A stretch of 64,000 nt of DNA, taken from assembly GCA_963932245.1 (NCBI GenBank), contig OZ010742.1, positions 31,816,479 to 31,880,478 on the forward strand, written 5' to 3'. Below, piece after piece: positions 9,799-24,700 of the stretch. Position 1 is the first letter of the stretch; each line of letters begins with the position of its first letter. Under the pieces are notes generated by a model. It worked only from the letters and a program-made list of their open reading frames with translations. It had not been told where the DNA came from and searched no databases. The DNA comes from Tachinus rufipes. Its lineage: Eukaryota > Arthropoda > Insecta > Coleoptera > Staphylinidae. The position numbers were made by a program, and so were the translations under genes.

Positions 9799-12700
9799 CT
9801 GAAACAAAAAAATATTACAACCGGCATAACTTTTAGCGGCAAATAAACTTACCGACTCGCAATTTGAAACGTTGGAAGGAATCTCGATTAATCTGTTCCA
9901 AAGTTGTCATCAGTGTTACTGCGAATTCCACCAGCGCGATAATTATATGCTCTTCCTTTCTGCTCGCTTCCTGCAATTTAAATTATTTATTAATTTAAAA
10001 TCTATATTTAAATATTTTAATGTTAACGTATCACACTATAAGACTTTACCTTTAATGTATCCTAGGGGATTTGGAATAACAAAAACACAGAATTTAATTA
10101 ATAAAATTGACCAATTAAGCATGCTAAACTAATTGAATTTCTAACAAACAAATTATGAGAAGTTTTGGATGTAAAATGGAAAATATGTGGCTTAAGATGT
10201 AGTAAGTATGCTATCTGATATGTGTGTTATTCCTTCAGGGTACATTTAATAAATTGAAAACGTAAGTCAGAGAAATAATTTAGTTATTCAATTCTAAGGG
10301 AATAGATATACAGTTGATTTGATTGAAGGATTGTGTTTGAAATTGAAGAAGCTTTGTCAATAAAAAATATAAATTCTGCGAATTCGTATAAATTTGATAT
10401 TCAGAGACGAATCTCACATTCATTTCTTAATAAAGAGATAATAAGAAGTAAATAAATATATGTATTAAATTTCTCCCCTTTTAAATTATAAAAATATAGT
10501 CTTTACTCAGACTTAATTAATACTACCATAAAACTACCATATCCTATTTAATTAATTAAATTTAGTAACGTAGAGTCTTTATTTGTTACTATTAAAAGTA
10601 TTGTATTGTATCTCATTTAGTTGATTTGCTACATATGATAATTGTCTTAAAAATATAAATTTTACAAGAACAAATGTCATTTATAATTCTTGTAATTTGT
10701 CTGTACCCTTCCCCGTTCTTACAGATCAATAATTTAATGTACTTCTTTATCAGTGTCTTATCTTAGAATTGAATATATTTTCAAAACGTTTCAAGCTATT
10801 TTTTCCTCGCATCGATGAAAGGAAGTACGACAATTTTCACTCGAATACTGTAATGTTATTGCCAAATCGCCTTCATCAACCACCATTTGCTGTAAGATTT
10901 TCCGAACACCAAAATACAAAAAAACTAAACTAACAAGACAGTTTCAAATATTTACAGAATTTGAAAAATATTGATTAAATCCATAGAAGCAAAGAGTGAA
11001 GAGATAAAAAAAGCATTTGAATTCTCAATTTTTGCACGACCCACTAGAACAAACTAAGATTTGACAACAATGTTACGGTAACAAGTAAAGTTACGTAATA
11101 CCCAGTCCACACTTTGGAAAAATGTGTAGGATCTATACTAACAAAAGTTGGAGAACCTACATACACTTTCCTAAGAGACGCAGTTCAATCAGCACGACTG
11201 CCGTGCATTCTATAGACTGAAACGATCTTTCTGTGTATGTAACTTACAAAAATTATACAAAAACTACACTTTCCGGCTGCGCCAATTTGGTGTCTTACAA
11301 GAATTTGACTAAAATATACTTCAAAGATAGACATTACCTTATACGTACTAGGATCAAAATAGTATTTTGTATAACAAGAGTGGATAGCATGCCCATATTG
11401 CACAAAGACGAAACCAAACGTCTAAGTTGCATTCCACTCGAGTTGTACAGCTTACTTTTTCTACGACTGATAAAAATTTAAAAATTATTTTAAAACTTTT
11501 TAATTAATCATATCCACACTAGAGTGAATATATTATACATATCCATTCAGCGTGAATAAAAGTGACAATATATTGAAGGGAGTAGAAAAATAAAATTAAA
11601 CAACGGCAAATAAAAATCTGCTCACCAACGGATGTGTCACTTAGACAAATCTAAACTGCGCAATGATGATTAATCATCGTTTAGTCAATGTCACCAAGAT
11701 GTGTTTAAACGTATCAACCGTTGTTTAAATTACAAAAATTCCATTAAAACAGTTTCTTTGACAATGCCGTTAACCACCAAGTTGAACAAGAACACCTACC
11801 GACTGCGCAAATTTGGTGCCTAAGAATTTGCATAATTTTTTCTTTAAAAAAAACATCAAGAAAAACCAAAATCAATTAAAAACCTTAAATATTTGATACA
11901 ACTCAAATAGCAAACAAAAAAACCTGCAACAATGTATAGCCACCATAGACCCAAAAACAGTAACAAAATTGTGGAATCTCAAAATAACCGTCAAATAAAA
12001 AATCAGTAACAAACTACAATGCCACGCAACATAATGATTACCAAATAATCGCAAAATAACATAAATGACAATGACACGCCATCAATGCCAGTCCTATTAC
12101 AGACAAATAAATCTCCTTTATCAAAAGACGTTACTTCATCACCAGAAGAAACTGCAACCTATAGAAATATCTATTAATCAGCCAGATTTTGCAAAAAAAT
12201 AACCCAAAACATAAGTTAAAAAAACAAATCAATTTATTAACGAAAAGTTGTAGCATAAGTTGACACCACCTACCGACTGCATCAATTAGATCTTTTAACA
12301 AAAAATCTGAATACTTCTATCAAAGAAAATATCAAAGACAACCTGCTTAATATCGTAAAGGTTTGATAAATGCAAACTTCTTGCCGTTGACATTGATTAA
12401 AATAATATACTCACAAAAGCCAGTAAACCTGGTACAAGCCAAAACTACGTCAACATGCCAAGATCACTGCAAACAACCGTCGAAAATACCTACCGGCTGC
12501 GCCATTCGTACATATGCCAAACATACTAGAAAAACACTAGTTTAGCAAACATTATTTTGGTACCTGACGAAACTGCATTAGACATTTTGATTCCTATGCT
12601 GGACAAAATTCCATTCAACAAACAATCAAAGAAATTTTAGCTTGAACAAACAAGAAAGACAAAACATTTTATTTATCGACTGCGCCATTTTCATTCCTAT

Positions 12701-15700
12701 GCCAAACACAATCAACAAACAAACTAAAAAATGTCAGCATGAACGTACTACAACGCAACACTGATTTAAGACTTTAACTTCTGACCAATATGTACAAGCC
12801 ATAACTTTTATAGTTGAACTACCGACTGCATCTTCATACGCAATATTGTTTTTAGCTAACAAAATGCAAGTACATAATTAAACTGTAGCAGATATAATCA
12901 AAGACTAAAATAAACATGAAGGTCAATTGTTGCGTACCCCGATAAACTTAAACAGTGTACCAACTAATCACAATATCAAGTAGAAACTTATTCGTCAGTG
13001 TTAACAACGTTATTTAAATATGTCTATTTGCATACCAACATCAAGCCAAATAAGCTCCCAATGTTTGACTACGACTCTTAACATCAAACAAGAAACCAAA
13101 AACAAAGTCTAACCTCCATTGAATCAAGTTAGTTATAATATTTGACATATCAACCTAAAAGTCTATTAATGCCAATACTATAAAGCCAAGGAAGAAAGTG
13201 CAATATACTATGAAGCAAGCCCAAAATGACATAAGCAATATTTTGATGAATCAATTATTTATGTCATTGAAACAATAGCGAACATAACTTGGTCACAGAT
13301 ACATATGACACCACCTTCATCAACAGACAACTTCATCAACCTTCACAAATGTTTACTGAAAACCAACTTGAAATGATAGACACTCTTAGTTAATAGTACC
13401 AAGAAACAGTCACAGTTTTTAAACATTTTCCCGAAGAGCCACAATAATGCAAACAACGAGTTTGTTAGTCATCACAAGAAATATGGCTAACTCACTTCAC
13501 AACTTTAACTGTCAACATAATTTCCTTCAAAGAAATCAAAGACTAATTGGAACACCAGGATGCAACACTGGCTTTAACTGGTACCTTCTTTTACACTATT
13601 CAAAGCCTAATTAAATAAATTGCAATCTAAAAAAACATGTAGAGGGTATGGTGAAATCGTAGCTAAGATTTTTGAGCGTTATTGCAAAATATTTAGAAAG
13701 AAAACCCTCTCAGAGTAGGTTTACTTATGTATTATTAGCGCACTGCTCAATAAAATTTGCAGGTTTATAAATTTTGACAGTTTTGTAATAAATAATCCTA
13801 GCCCAATATTCAATTCAAATAGGTTTTTGGTTGCTTCATTTATTTGGCCGCCGTGTACAACGCCCAATAATCTCAATGCTAAAATTTGCTCTGTAATAGT
13901 ATTATTGTCAAGATAAAAAAGTTTTTTTCTGTATGGTTTCTCCTAATACTCTACTCACTATTTTAAGTTGTGATAATTTTCGAACCCTAAAAAAAAATTT
14001 TAAAGCAAAACATTTTACATTTTTTATACCATCTACTGTAAGTTAGGCTATTCTATAAAATATAATAATTTGTAATTGTTACTCCTTGTATAATATCAAA
14101 ATCGTTAATCGCATAATTGATTAACGCAGAACAATGGTCCAATTTGGATTTAATCCTAGTACAATGTAGCTTCAATTTAGCTTAGTTTGCTTTTACCTCG
14201 GCTTTTACTAAATCTTTACGGTATTCTCTAAACCACTGTAACGTTTGATACACGGAATATATCTAATACGTAATTCGCTCATATTTACTTACGCAACTCT
14301 TTATAATCATGTTTCACTACTCTTAAAAATGTTCAAGTTAAAATAGATTTATTTAGATGTCTCGGTAATTTGTAATTTACATTATATTATTCAAAATTGC
14401 ATAAGTATTATTATTATTATTTTTAATTTAATATATTTAATTTTTTTAATACAATTTTTATTTATCACATGTATACAAAATTGTATGATTTCTCCTGTAT
14501 AAGGCATGGTCCTGTTGGAAATAAAGTCTATTATTGTTATTTAAACTAGAAAATAACCAGGTTGAAAGCTTCAAATGTAATTATTTTAGCACTGTATCGA
14601 TCTTTATATCTTGAGATATTAAACTGGGTATAATTCCCTTATAACGTTGTTAAATTATTATTATTATGTAACATCACGTACTAATGGTTAGGCTCCATAA
14701 ACCTCCTTACAATTAAATTAGTTTGTTTACTTCTGGTACTTCATATACGTATTCAATTACATGTTATTTGCAGTCTTGTAATAGTATTAGTATGCAACTC
14801 ACAAATTGATTGATTGGCTGCAAGTTCCGTAGATAATTAATACTTGTTAATAAATGCAAAATCTATAGATGTTTATCATATTCATTTTATATATGTAATA
14901 AATATGTTATTATATTATAAATGTTAATTAGCATTTAATGTTTTATTTAAAATTTTAACTATTAATAATTAAATATTTGTTAGTTAAAATTACAACAAGA
15001 ATAGAATGATATCACTTGAAGGCAAATAACTAACTAGAGCAAGTAGCAAAATTTCATAATATACAATCGAGAGCGGAATGTTTTAATTAAATATAACGTA
15101 AATTAAAATAGAAAATATTTAATTAAAGTTGTATTACATGTTACCTACAGTTTAATTCATAATAAAAGATAGTAAATTATATTAATTTAATATTTTAATC
15201 AATTAATTAATTTATAAATAAGAAATAAAATCATTCAGCTTAAGTAGTATACAGATTAGTCTAATTCTATATATATCACTGGATGATGATAATTTATGTT
15301 TTTGCGTTTTTTATGTAATAATTTTATACAATAATTTCAAGGTGTTGGTCATAAACAAACTAAATGTTTGATCAGTACTATTACCTATATATGGCTGTAT
15401 GGTTGGCAGCAACTTCAAGATTTACCTTCTTATTAGTTTTTTTTGTCCTTGTTTCTTTTTTGTTGGTCTTTAACCGTGGCTTTTATTTTATGTGTTATTA
15501 TGCTACCATTATTTGTTTTTCTCAGGCATTTCTAAACGATTGTTGTTTTATCCATTTTGCTTAGCAGTATATTTTCTAGTTCTCTTTTATCTTTCTCTCT
15601 CGCCTCGTATTCTACTAAAGTGTGTTCTGCATAACCATGATTTTCTTCCTAACAAATTAGACATCGTTTCTCTTCCTCGATTTTTTTCTTATTTTTTACA

Positions 15701-18700
15701 AGACTTCCTGTTGCTATTAGCTTTCTGGCTTCTTTTCCAGAATTTTAATTGATTAGCATAAGTCTATTAAGCTTTTCCTCCATTTCCTTTGTTCTCCTGA
15801 CCGCTTTTTTAACCTGATCGTTCTATCCTTTTGCTTCAAGTGTCACTTCAAGGTATTTGATTTTCTTCCCTATGATAATCATCTAATCTCTTACCTGTAC
15901 CTTATTTGTTCCTCTATTAGCTCTTTTAGTTCATAGTCATGCCGCTCTTGCTTTTTTCTATTGCTAATTTTAAATTATTACTTCTCATCCATATCTGTAT
16001 CAAAACTATTACCAGCTGGTACAACATTTCTAAAAACTTAGCTTAGGTTAGGTTCGGTTAGCTTAGGTTAGGTAATTTTAACGGTGAGTGGAAGTGCCAC
16101 AGGGCTTAGTTCTAGGCCGACGTGGTAGGTCTGGAATTGCGCCTGGTTGTTGAAACGGTAGCCTACGCCGACGAGTTAGCGGTGATAATTACAAAACGCT
16201 CTAGGAAAGAACTGGAAGAAACGGGAAACCGCGCTCTAGCCCTCATAAAGCGTAAAACCAACAAATCTTGAATTGGCCCCATAAAAAACGTAATTTGTGG
16301 TGCTTTCCTGTTTAAGAAGAGTGCCACAAGTGGAGATGACCGTTTCAAGGATTAACGTTGCAACGTCGGTTAATGTACTTGGGTGTGACGCTAGGTACTA
16401 ACCTAGCGTGAGGAATGCATGTGAGAGAAGTGTGTGAGGAATGCATGTGAGAGAAGTGTGTGAGAAAGCGGAGAAGACGGTTCCGTCCTTAGCAAAGTTA
16501 ATGACAAACCTGGGGGGCGCCTGATGTGATCGGTAGTCTCCTCCATAGTGCTCTATGGGGCCAAAATATGGAGAGATGCCGTGTGCAACAACGGAAGTCT
16601 TAGTTCTGCAAACTCAGAGGAGGTGTTGCCAAAGGGTCGCAGGACAACGCCGACGGCGAGCTTTCTGATTGTGGCAGACACGAAACCGTTAGATCTTGTG
16701 GTGCAAGTAAAGACAGCGGTCTGGGAAGGTCGCCTTACTAAGAAAAATGTTTATTGGGAGAATGGCAGAAGAGTTGGGAAAAATGCGTGTCGAATGGGGC
16801 TGGTAGCAAAGCGGCATGGTCCAGACGGCTCATCGCAGACGTGAGGCGTTGGATGGGTAAGAGAAACTAGTACCTCATGCAGGTACTAAGGGGACATGGT
16901 TGTTAACGGGCGTACCTGCATTGGATGAAACTGATTAAAAGTGATGAATGTCTGTACTGTGAGCAAAGGGATACGGTTGAACACACCGTGTTTCATTGAA
17001 AGAGATGGTTGGAGACGCGTAAAAAAGCAAGAGCAAAACTGATGGAAGAGAGCTTGAACTCGGATAACATGGTGGTAGTAATGCTGTCTTCGGTGTCCAA
17101 TTGGGACATTGTGGCCATCATGATAGAGTCTATGTTACGTATGAAAGAAAAAGAGAGAGAGCTAGCTCCATAGTGTGGTGTGAATGAAACAAGCGGAGGA
17201 GTGGGGCCGTAGCTATTCCTTAATGTTTTTTGTAAATGCAATTACAAGGTGAAGAAAGATTCCCGCAAGAAAAGTGGAAGGTAGGAGTTTTTAGTCAGTA
17301 AGAATCTGACACTACCCCTCGGGGTGTCATATGAAAGATTTTCTACCTCCTCAGAAAAAAAAAATGGTTAGGTTAGATTAGATTAGGTTAGGTTAGTTAG
17401 TTTTGACTGAAGAATATGACATATGACAAATGAGTTAGCCAGGCTAATGCGCGGGAAAAAGAATTTTAGTCGGTAATCATCTAACAAGTCTTTTAAAAAT
17501 CTCTTCCTCCTCCAAGATGACAAAAATTAGTTAGTTTAGAAGAAGAATGCAAATCTAGGCGGGGAAGCAGAATAAAGGTGGGTTTAGTCAGTAGGAGAGT
17601 AAAAGCATTTCTTCTTCTATAAAAAAAAGTTAGTTAACTGTGATAAACACAGATTGGATGTCGTATACGGTAAAGATTCCCTTCTTATTCCATTGTAAAA
17701 AAATGGACCAAAAAGTTTAACATAGGCTATAAGTCTTTCAAAAATGACTCACGTTCTGGCCAACCAGTAAATGTGATTGCAAAAGAGCCAATCGCCTTTA
17801 TTCAAGAACTGGTGTGATTGCTGACTAAAAGTGAGGGAATTATCAGCAATGTCAAGGCTGTCAGATACATCAATTCGTCAAATACTTCATGAACATTTGG
17901 GTATAAATAAAGTGAATGCAAGATGGGTACCTACGGAGCAGAAACATGGACCCTAACCAAGAACAACATAGAGACAAAGAGCAATAGAAAGAAAGATGCT
18001 GTGCAAAATACTGCCACACAAAAAACCAAACACATATATAAAATCTTCAACAACGGTAATAGATGTGGCACAACGGATAACCAAACAAAGTAGCAGTGAG
18101 CGAACCATGTAATAAAAGCAAAAAACAAAAAGTAGACTAAGAATGTGATAACAAAGAGATTCAGGTAGAAAATAAAACAAAGCATCTGTAGACAAATATG
18201 CCCAAAAATAAAATAATCAAAAAAGCTGAACAAGAAAAAAAAAAGAAAATGAATTTGCCAAATACTGTACCTAAATCTCAATTACTACTCGTACAAAATA
18301 ATTATGGTTAAAATTAATTCAAATTTCATTACAAATTATGCTAACAATATTAAAGAATAACACAGATATCATAATGAGTAACGGGGCCACTTTTAATTAT
18401 CAGCCAATAAACAGAACTTCCAATATTGGCAAGTAATTCACTGTGGTTGTGAATTAAATACTTAGAAATTATTATTGCATCTAGCTGTAGCCCATCTAAA
18501 GTTTCCGCGATTCTACTTAGTATGCATAGAAGGTACATGGACAACTTTTTTTATCCAATTACATGAATGCTTACGCAAATTTGAATAATGACTTTCAGTG
18601 TGTTATCTTTAGTTGTATACGTAGACTTTAAAATATATGAAAACGCAAATTACTTTACAAATAGAGTTAGAATGCTTCTCATATTTGTTGAATTCTGTTT

Positions 18701-21700
18701 ATAATAAAGGTTTCATCAGTATACGTCACTATTGAAAATATTAATGTCTCAGTTGTGTCTGATGGTAGCTATCTTATTTTATTTTATCTTTATCTTCAAA
18801 ATATTGATAAATTGTACAAAAACATTAAATGATATTCTGTTGATGTAATTATGTTCAATAAAACGCATGCATTCATAATTTACATGAAAAAAATATTTTG
18901 TAACAAATTTTAACAATTCCGATTGTCTCTGTTGCTGATTAAGTTGTTACTTCATCTAATTTCTAACAATAACATAATTATAATCTTGTAAGGTTTTCAT
19001 GTAAATATATATGCCTATGAATAAATAATTTAATGTCCGACCCATATATGCATTAATTAAATGTGATAATATTACGTCATACATCATATAATATTTAAAT
19101 TTAAATTTTATGCATTGTTTCAGCATAGAAGTAAAGTTAATACAGAAATATATGACATAGATTATATAGTAATACAGAAAGAATGTGTTATACAAAGTGT
19201 GATAAATTTAATAATATATTCAAATATGTGCATATTTGTATAGCTTTGTTAACATGAAGCATGTGTTATGTAATAGATTAAATTTAACTTTTTGTAAGAT
19301 AGGTAATAAACTATATAATTATTTCACTTGATAGAAACTCACTAATGTTAAACTTAATATTGCAGATTAATAATTTCTACCATAGTATGTAAACACTGAA
19401 CAGATCAAAATTAATGAGTAGCAAAATGTGATTTTTTACCTTCCTGTCTAGTTAACGGCATATAATGTTAATAATTAAGTAACTGAAATTAATTGAATTG
19501 TTATACTTTGACTACGAGTAAAAATTTTAAAATGTTTTATTAACTTGCAGTAACATGGCTTTATTTATAAATGCAAATAACTACACCAAAGTGTAGAATC
19601 TTATTCAAAGTTATTTATTTAAAATTAATTATTTTATACAAAGTTTATATGGCAAATATGGAGAAATAAGCAGTTCAAAGTTTATTAATTTTGTCTTGAT
19701 ATCTAACAAAAAAATTAGAAATTTTAAACCTAAATGTTAGATAAATCATAATATCAAACTACTCTATCACATCTTCCCATTTAAAAACGCAAACAAATCG
19801 AATTAATCCAACCTTTAACCAGCCTGTACACGTATGTTTAGACAAATTATTTTAAATATAAAAAATACCGAATTTTTTTCATTATTTTTAACAAGTACTG
19901 TAACAAATGCTTTTAGACTCAACCACCACACCTAGCAATCCAATCATAACATTTTTATTTGACTATAAAGCCATTGCCCTTTGCTTATAATTTTTTTAAC
20001 TGTCATCAGGTGCTATTTTATGCAACCGGTACATCTCGTTTTTTTAGGTTGAAAAGCGGAATATTAGCAAATCCCTATAGAGAAGAGAAGGCTCCTAAAA
20101 ATAATACAACGTTTACCGCCCTAGACTGTATGATGCGGCATGTACTTCAAAACGCCCACACAAAATTCCAAAATTTGATGTTGTGAGTTTTGGCTGGTTT
20201 ACTAAGATGGTTCGTGCTTGTTAACCTAAACAATTTACAAATTGGTGTATTCAAACAACCACGGCTATTAAATGGTTCACCAAAACGCGTTAAATAAACT
20301 CCAAAAACACAGACTAAAGTGTAAACTAAAGCAAGTTTTCAACAAACTAGGAAGCATCTGCAATTTTTTTTCAAGATGTGGCTCCGCAAATACAAACCCA
20401 ATTTCTACATCATGGTAGGTCCGCTAATGGAGCTTAAAGAACCAAACAAAATGTTTTCGCTAAAATACAACCGCAGAGAAAACATTAAAAAAAAATTAGA
20501 TCAACCAATAAAATTTGCCCGACGGCAACTAATTTAGCTTTGTCTCGCAGACGGACGTATGCAACTCGCAACTAGACGACGTGCAAAAAGGTGAAAACAA
20601 GCATATTATTTTATTTAACAGCGCCAGACTGTCACCAAAAAAGTTCAGCTCAAACAAACTAAAGTTTATGGCAATAATATGGGTTATTATAAACAAATAT
20701 AAGACTTACTTATGATGTGGCTAGACAAGTCAACTGTGACAAAAGGCCAAACTTACCATCTGTTCGCTACTTTTACAAGATTTTGTTTTTTAAATAAAGC
20801 ACACCCCGGATCTGTAAACCACAAGCAATATACTGAAACTACTCCAACTCGGAATCAAAGACATAGTAAATATAGAGCAAAGCGTCAGAAAGTCTACGTC
20901 ACTTTTAAAGTAGGCTAAGCAAAATTCTCTAAGTTACAAATGATCAAATTTGTATAGTCAGTAATGAAATCTTAGCAGCCTTAATGCGAAAAGCCCAAAC
21001 AGAATGCTCACAAACACTAAAAATTATGCTACAATATCAAGCGTCACTAAACGACTTCAAAACAAAATCGACATAGTATACAAGTTTGAAGAAGCAGAAG
21101 TGTTCTTACAAAAATTTCCAAAACAAGACTTAGTAGTGCCACTTTCAGTTTAACACAGCAAAGCGGGTGTGGGGGTCACAGCGACAAAATATTTGCTTAT
21201 CCTTAAACACGCGTTCAGAAAGACGTACGCAATTTTAACGTGCTAGAATCGCATCTGCCAAGAAACAATACCAGTGCCAACCTTAATTAGTAAAACCACC
21301 ACTAAACTACTAAAAAAAAATCATCGGTAAAGGTACCACAGTATCAATTTATCAGACAACGGACCCCAGTTAACAAACAGATATTTTAAAAATGCAGTAA
21401 TAAAGTAGAAGTGCGTACATCAAACATCCACAAGCCAATCCCGTTGATCGCCAAAATGCAGAATTAAAAATGAACGTATGGGCACTGTTAGAACAAAATC
21501 CACAAAATCACTGGGATGATGTAAGCACTATTGCAGTTTTTCACAACAATAGATATAACAACGCAGCTATCGGACAAAGTCCAAGCCAAATGTTGCTAGA
21601 ACAAATAGTAAAGTAACCAAGAGGCTAGAATGACCCTGCAAGAAACAAAAACCAAGAAAACACAAAACAAAGGCTACAACACTACAACTAAAATTTACCA

Positions 21701-24700
21701 ACCCGGAAACATAGTTATGGTCAGAGATAGAACACAAAAGAGTTAGGGCTACCAGGCGGCATAAAAAATAGGCAACAACCATTGGAAAGCAAAATTATTA
21801 TATAAAGAACAATCCGTTATAAAAATTCTTAACATAGAGTAAGAGATATCATTGCTCATCTCAAACTCAAATTGACACCACATCTAAATTGCATTCCAAA
21901 CAAAACTTTGAGAGGCTGTGATGCTTCTCACAATTTCGAATGTAATACTAAGAACGTCGCGTCGCATTTTCAATCTTCATGGTATAAGTCTAATGTTATT
22001 CTTTTCACAAAGATTGGGTAAGATCACTCTAAACAAGGTAGCAGAAACTGTAATCTTAAATATAAACCGAAATCGCACAGTGGCTGAAAACATGTTACTA
22101 AATCATCAACATGGCTTCAAATATGGGCTCTTCACAAACCATCAACTTCCCAGAGTTACAGATCAAATAAAAACTAGTTTTTGTATCAAACAAGCCACAA
22201 GTGTCATATTTGATGCTGAAAAGGCCTGCGATAAGGTCTGTCATCAAGACCTACTCTTAAATCTCAAGCATTTCAAATTCAATCCAAGATTGATAAAACT
22301 TATTGCTTTCTATATGAAACAAAAAGACAGTGGTCGTAAAACTATTTTGGCACGTGTCTGCTTCTCGCACATTCTAGGTTCCTTTAGGTTCAGTACTATC
22401 TCTGACGCTCATCAATTTGTATGTATGATACGACACTGCTGTACACTTTAAAGCATCCAAAAGTCATCAGGCTTGTAAGACACTTAAAACTTAGCTATGA
22501 TACCAGAAAGTAAAAATTAATCTTAAGAAGAGCAAGGCTATAGTTTTCTCTAAAAATTATTGTCTAACTTTTCACAAAAGCGTTTATCTCAATGGCGTTC
22601 CAAATTCCATATATGGATATTGCAAAGTACTTAAGAATAGAGTTTGATAGATGCACATAAAAACCATACTGGGTAATGCCAAAATGGCAAACAATCTCTT
22701 AACCCCCCTGCTACTCAGCAACAGCAATATGAACACCAGCAACTAGTTGTAAGTATTCAAAACAATCAATCCACTAATACTGACATGCCCGGCTTGGGGT
22801 ATAATAAGTTCTTCTTATCTAAACAGGAATAAATCATTTCAAAGTAAGACTGAGAAAGATTCTCAAACCACCTTACTACATTCGTAACACCTAATTGAGA
22901 GCTGATATAAGACTTGACCCCACCAGAGATCATATGATGGTCTTGGTAGAAAACTTCTTTTATAAAATTGCCAATCCAATTTTAAAATGCAAACCACCAA
23001 TCAATATGCAAAAACGTATAAAGCACAACCAGATAGTAAGGTTGTACATAAAAATGTGTAAAACTTCCTGGGATTAGTAAATATGCGATTCTATACTTTG
23101 AAAAATAAATCCCCAACAAGTTAATTTGTTTGAAAATTTCCCTCCCCAGCCAGTAAAAAAAAAATGCAACCAGTTAATCCACAGCCGCTCTAACAAACGT
23201 TATTATTCTTATTCTTTTTTATTAGAATTAAACCGTCAAGAAGAACTTCTCTCATTGCCACGCATGATGCCGACCACGACCTATTCCTCTGGACTTACTT
23301 ACCTGAAAAAGTCTCATACCATGGTAGAAATAGTTTTATAACTGCTGTCAGAGTAATTGAAAGTATCAGTAAAAATTGCTTGGCAACAACCTTGGCAAGC
23401 AAAGTAAACGCCGCTTCGGGGCGCAATACGTCTAGGAGTGCCGTAGCTCACGATGATCCACATTTGCATACTATTAATGTTCAACATTTTCTTTTGCGTC
23501 AGGAGTTCGATCTGATCACAAGAGCACCCGGGAACTTAACTCAAACTTAACTAAAGTCAACCACAGCCACTAGACAATATGGTTTCCAACGCGGACCTAA
23601 AATAGTAAACCACTAACCTGTAATACTATAGGACGATACTCATGGGGTAGCACCAGAATGATCTTACCTTGCCTAAGGCTTAGGTGCTAACGTCTAATTC
23701 TTCTTGGCTCCAACGGTTGTCAGCAAAGAACAACTGAGGCAAACTCAAGCAGTCGTTAACAACTTCAATGACCCAAAACCTAAACAATGGCGCGCTACGC
23801 AAGCCAAACGCCCGCAATTTCCCAAGGACTGTAAACCGAGTGCAAACATAATGTAATTAATCAAAACTAAGCTCATTACGTAATTCGTTCTTGAACGTAA
23901 GTTACCAGGAAGCTTTACTTTTATTATTTTCAATTATTTACCAAAAAATGTGTACCATGAAGGCACAACACCCGTGATACCCTCGATGGTGAAACAAATT
24001 TGCAAAAGAGGAAGAGGGGTAATAATTGCAGGCACAAGTTTCGCAAAGAGCGTAGCTTTAAAATCAACAAAACCCGCCGTGCCACGATGCCGCTAATGGG
24101 TGGAGCTTCACTCCACCAGTAACATCACACTTTTTTGTTCGCAACTTTTATAAATATCAGATCGTGTAATCACCTACGAGAAACCAGCCAATAACAGCCA
24201 AAACTCTATAACCAGCTTTCAGGCTACAACATTCATCGCTGCGCCACCAGTCAACCACTAAAACAAATCTACCTGCTGCCATAGGCCGAGACCACCCATT
24301 CCAAGACATCTAACTGTAGGTATTTTCAAGAAAATTAACCTAAAACGCCACATTAATTCCTATCTTCTCAGGCAATAACGACAGCAAAGTAAGTCCGCAA
24401 AAACTGAGTGCAAATAGAGTATTTATGATTTTTAAAATAAACATGGAAATTTGCAGGGGGGCCTTGGCTAGTAGCTCAACCCCTGTATATAGTACATTAA
24501 TTATTATTAACAACGCAAGCAAATAACACTGGTAATAATAAGTTTAATAAATTAAAAGAGATTAAATAAACAGAAAACGACAGCACTTGCCATCCTGTAG
24601 TATATTATGGTACTACCATGTATAAAGTGCTTTACGCTCCTTGTTTTTTCACAAAAAGCTTAAAACCCCAACTTGTTCTAGGTTGCCTACTCTTCTAGGA

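Noticed and set aside
11185..11481. Overlapping frames near the first CCGGCTGC motif
   Set aside because: No motif, and both strands are equally open.
13601..15389. Non-LTR 3' tail near 14515-14545
   Set aside because: Only the AATAAAGTCTATTATTG-type end is suggestive. No coding remnant could be attached.
16037..17400. Chromosome end (true telomere)
   Set aside because: The tracts are short and imperfect and lie inside the intron of a gene whose exons flank them on both sides.
17931..18281. A 116-codon minus frame rich in Phe and Leu, resembling a transporter
   Set aside because: It is antisense of an A-rich non-LTR tail. There are no conserved transporter motifs.
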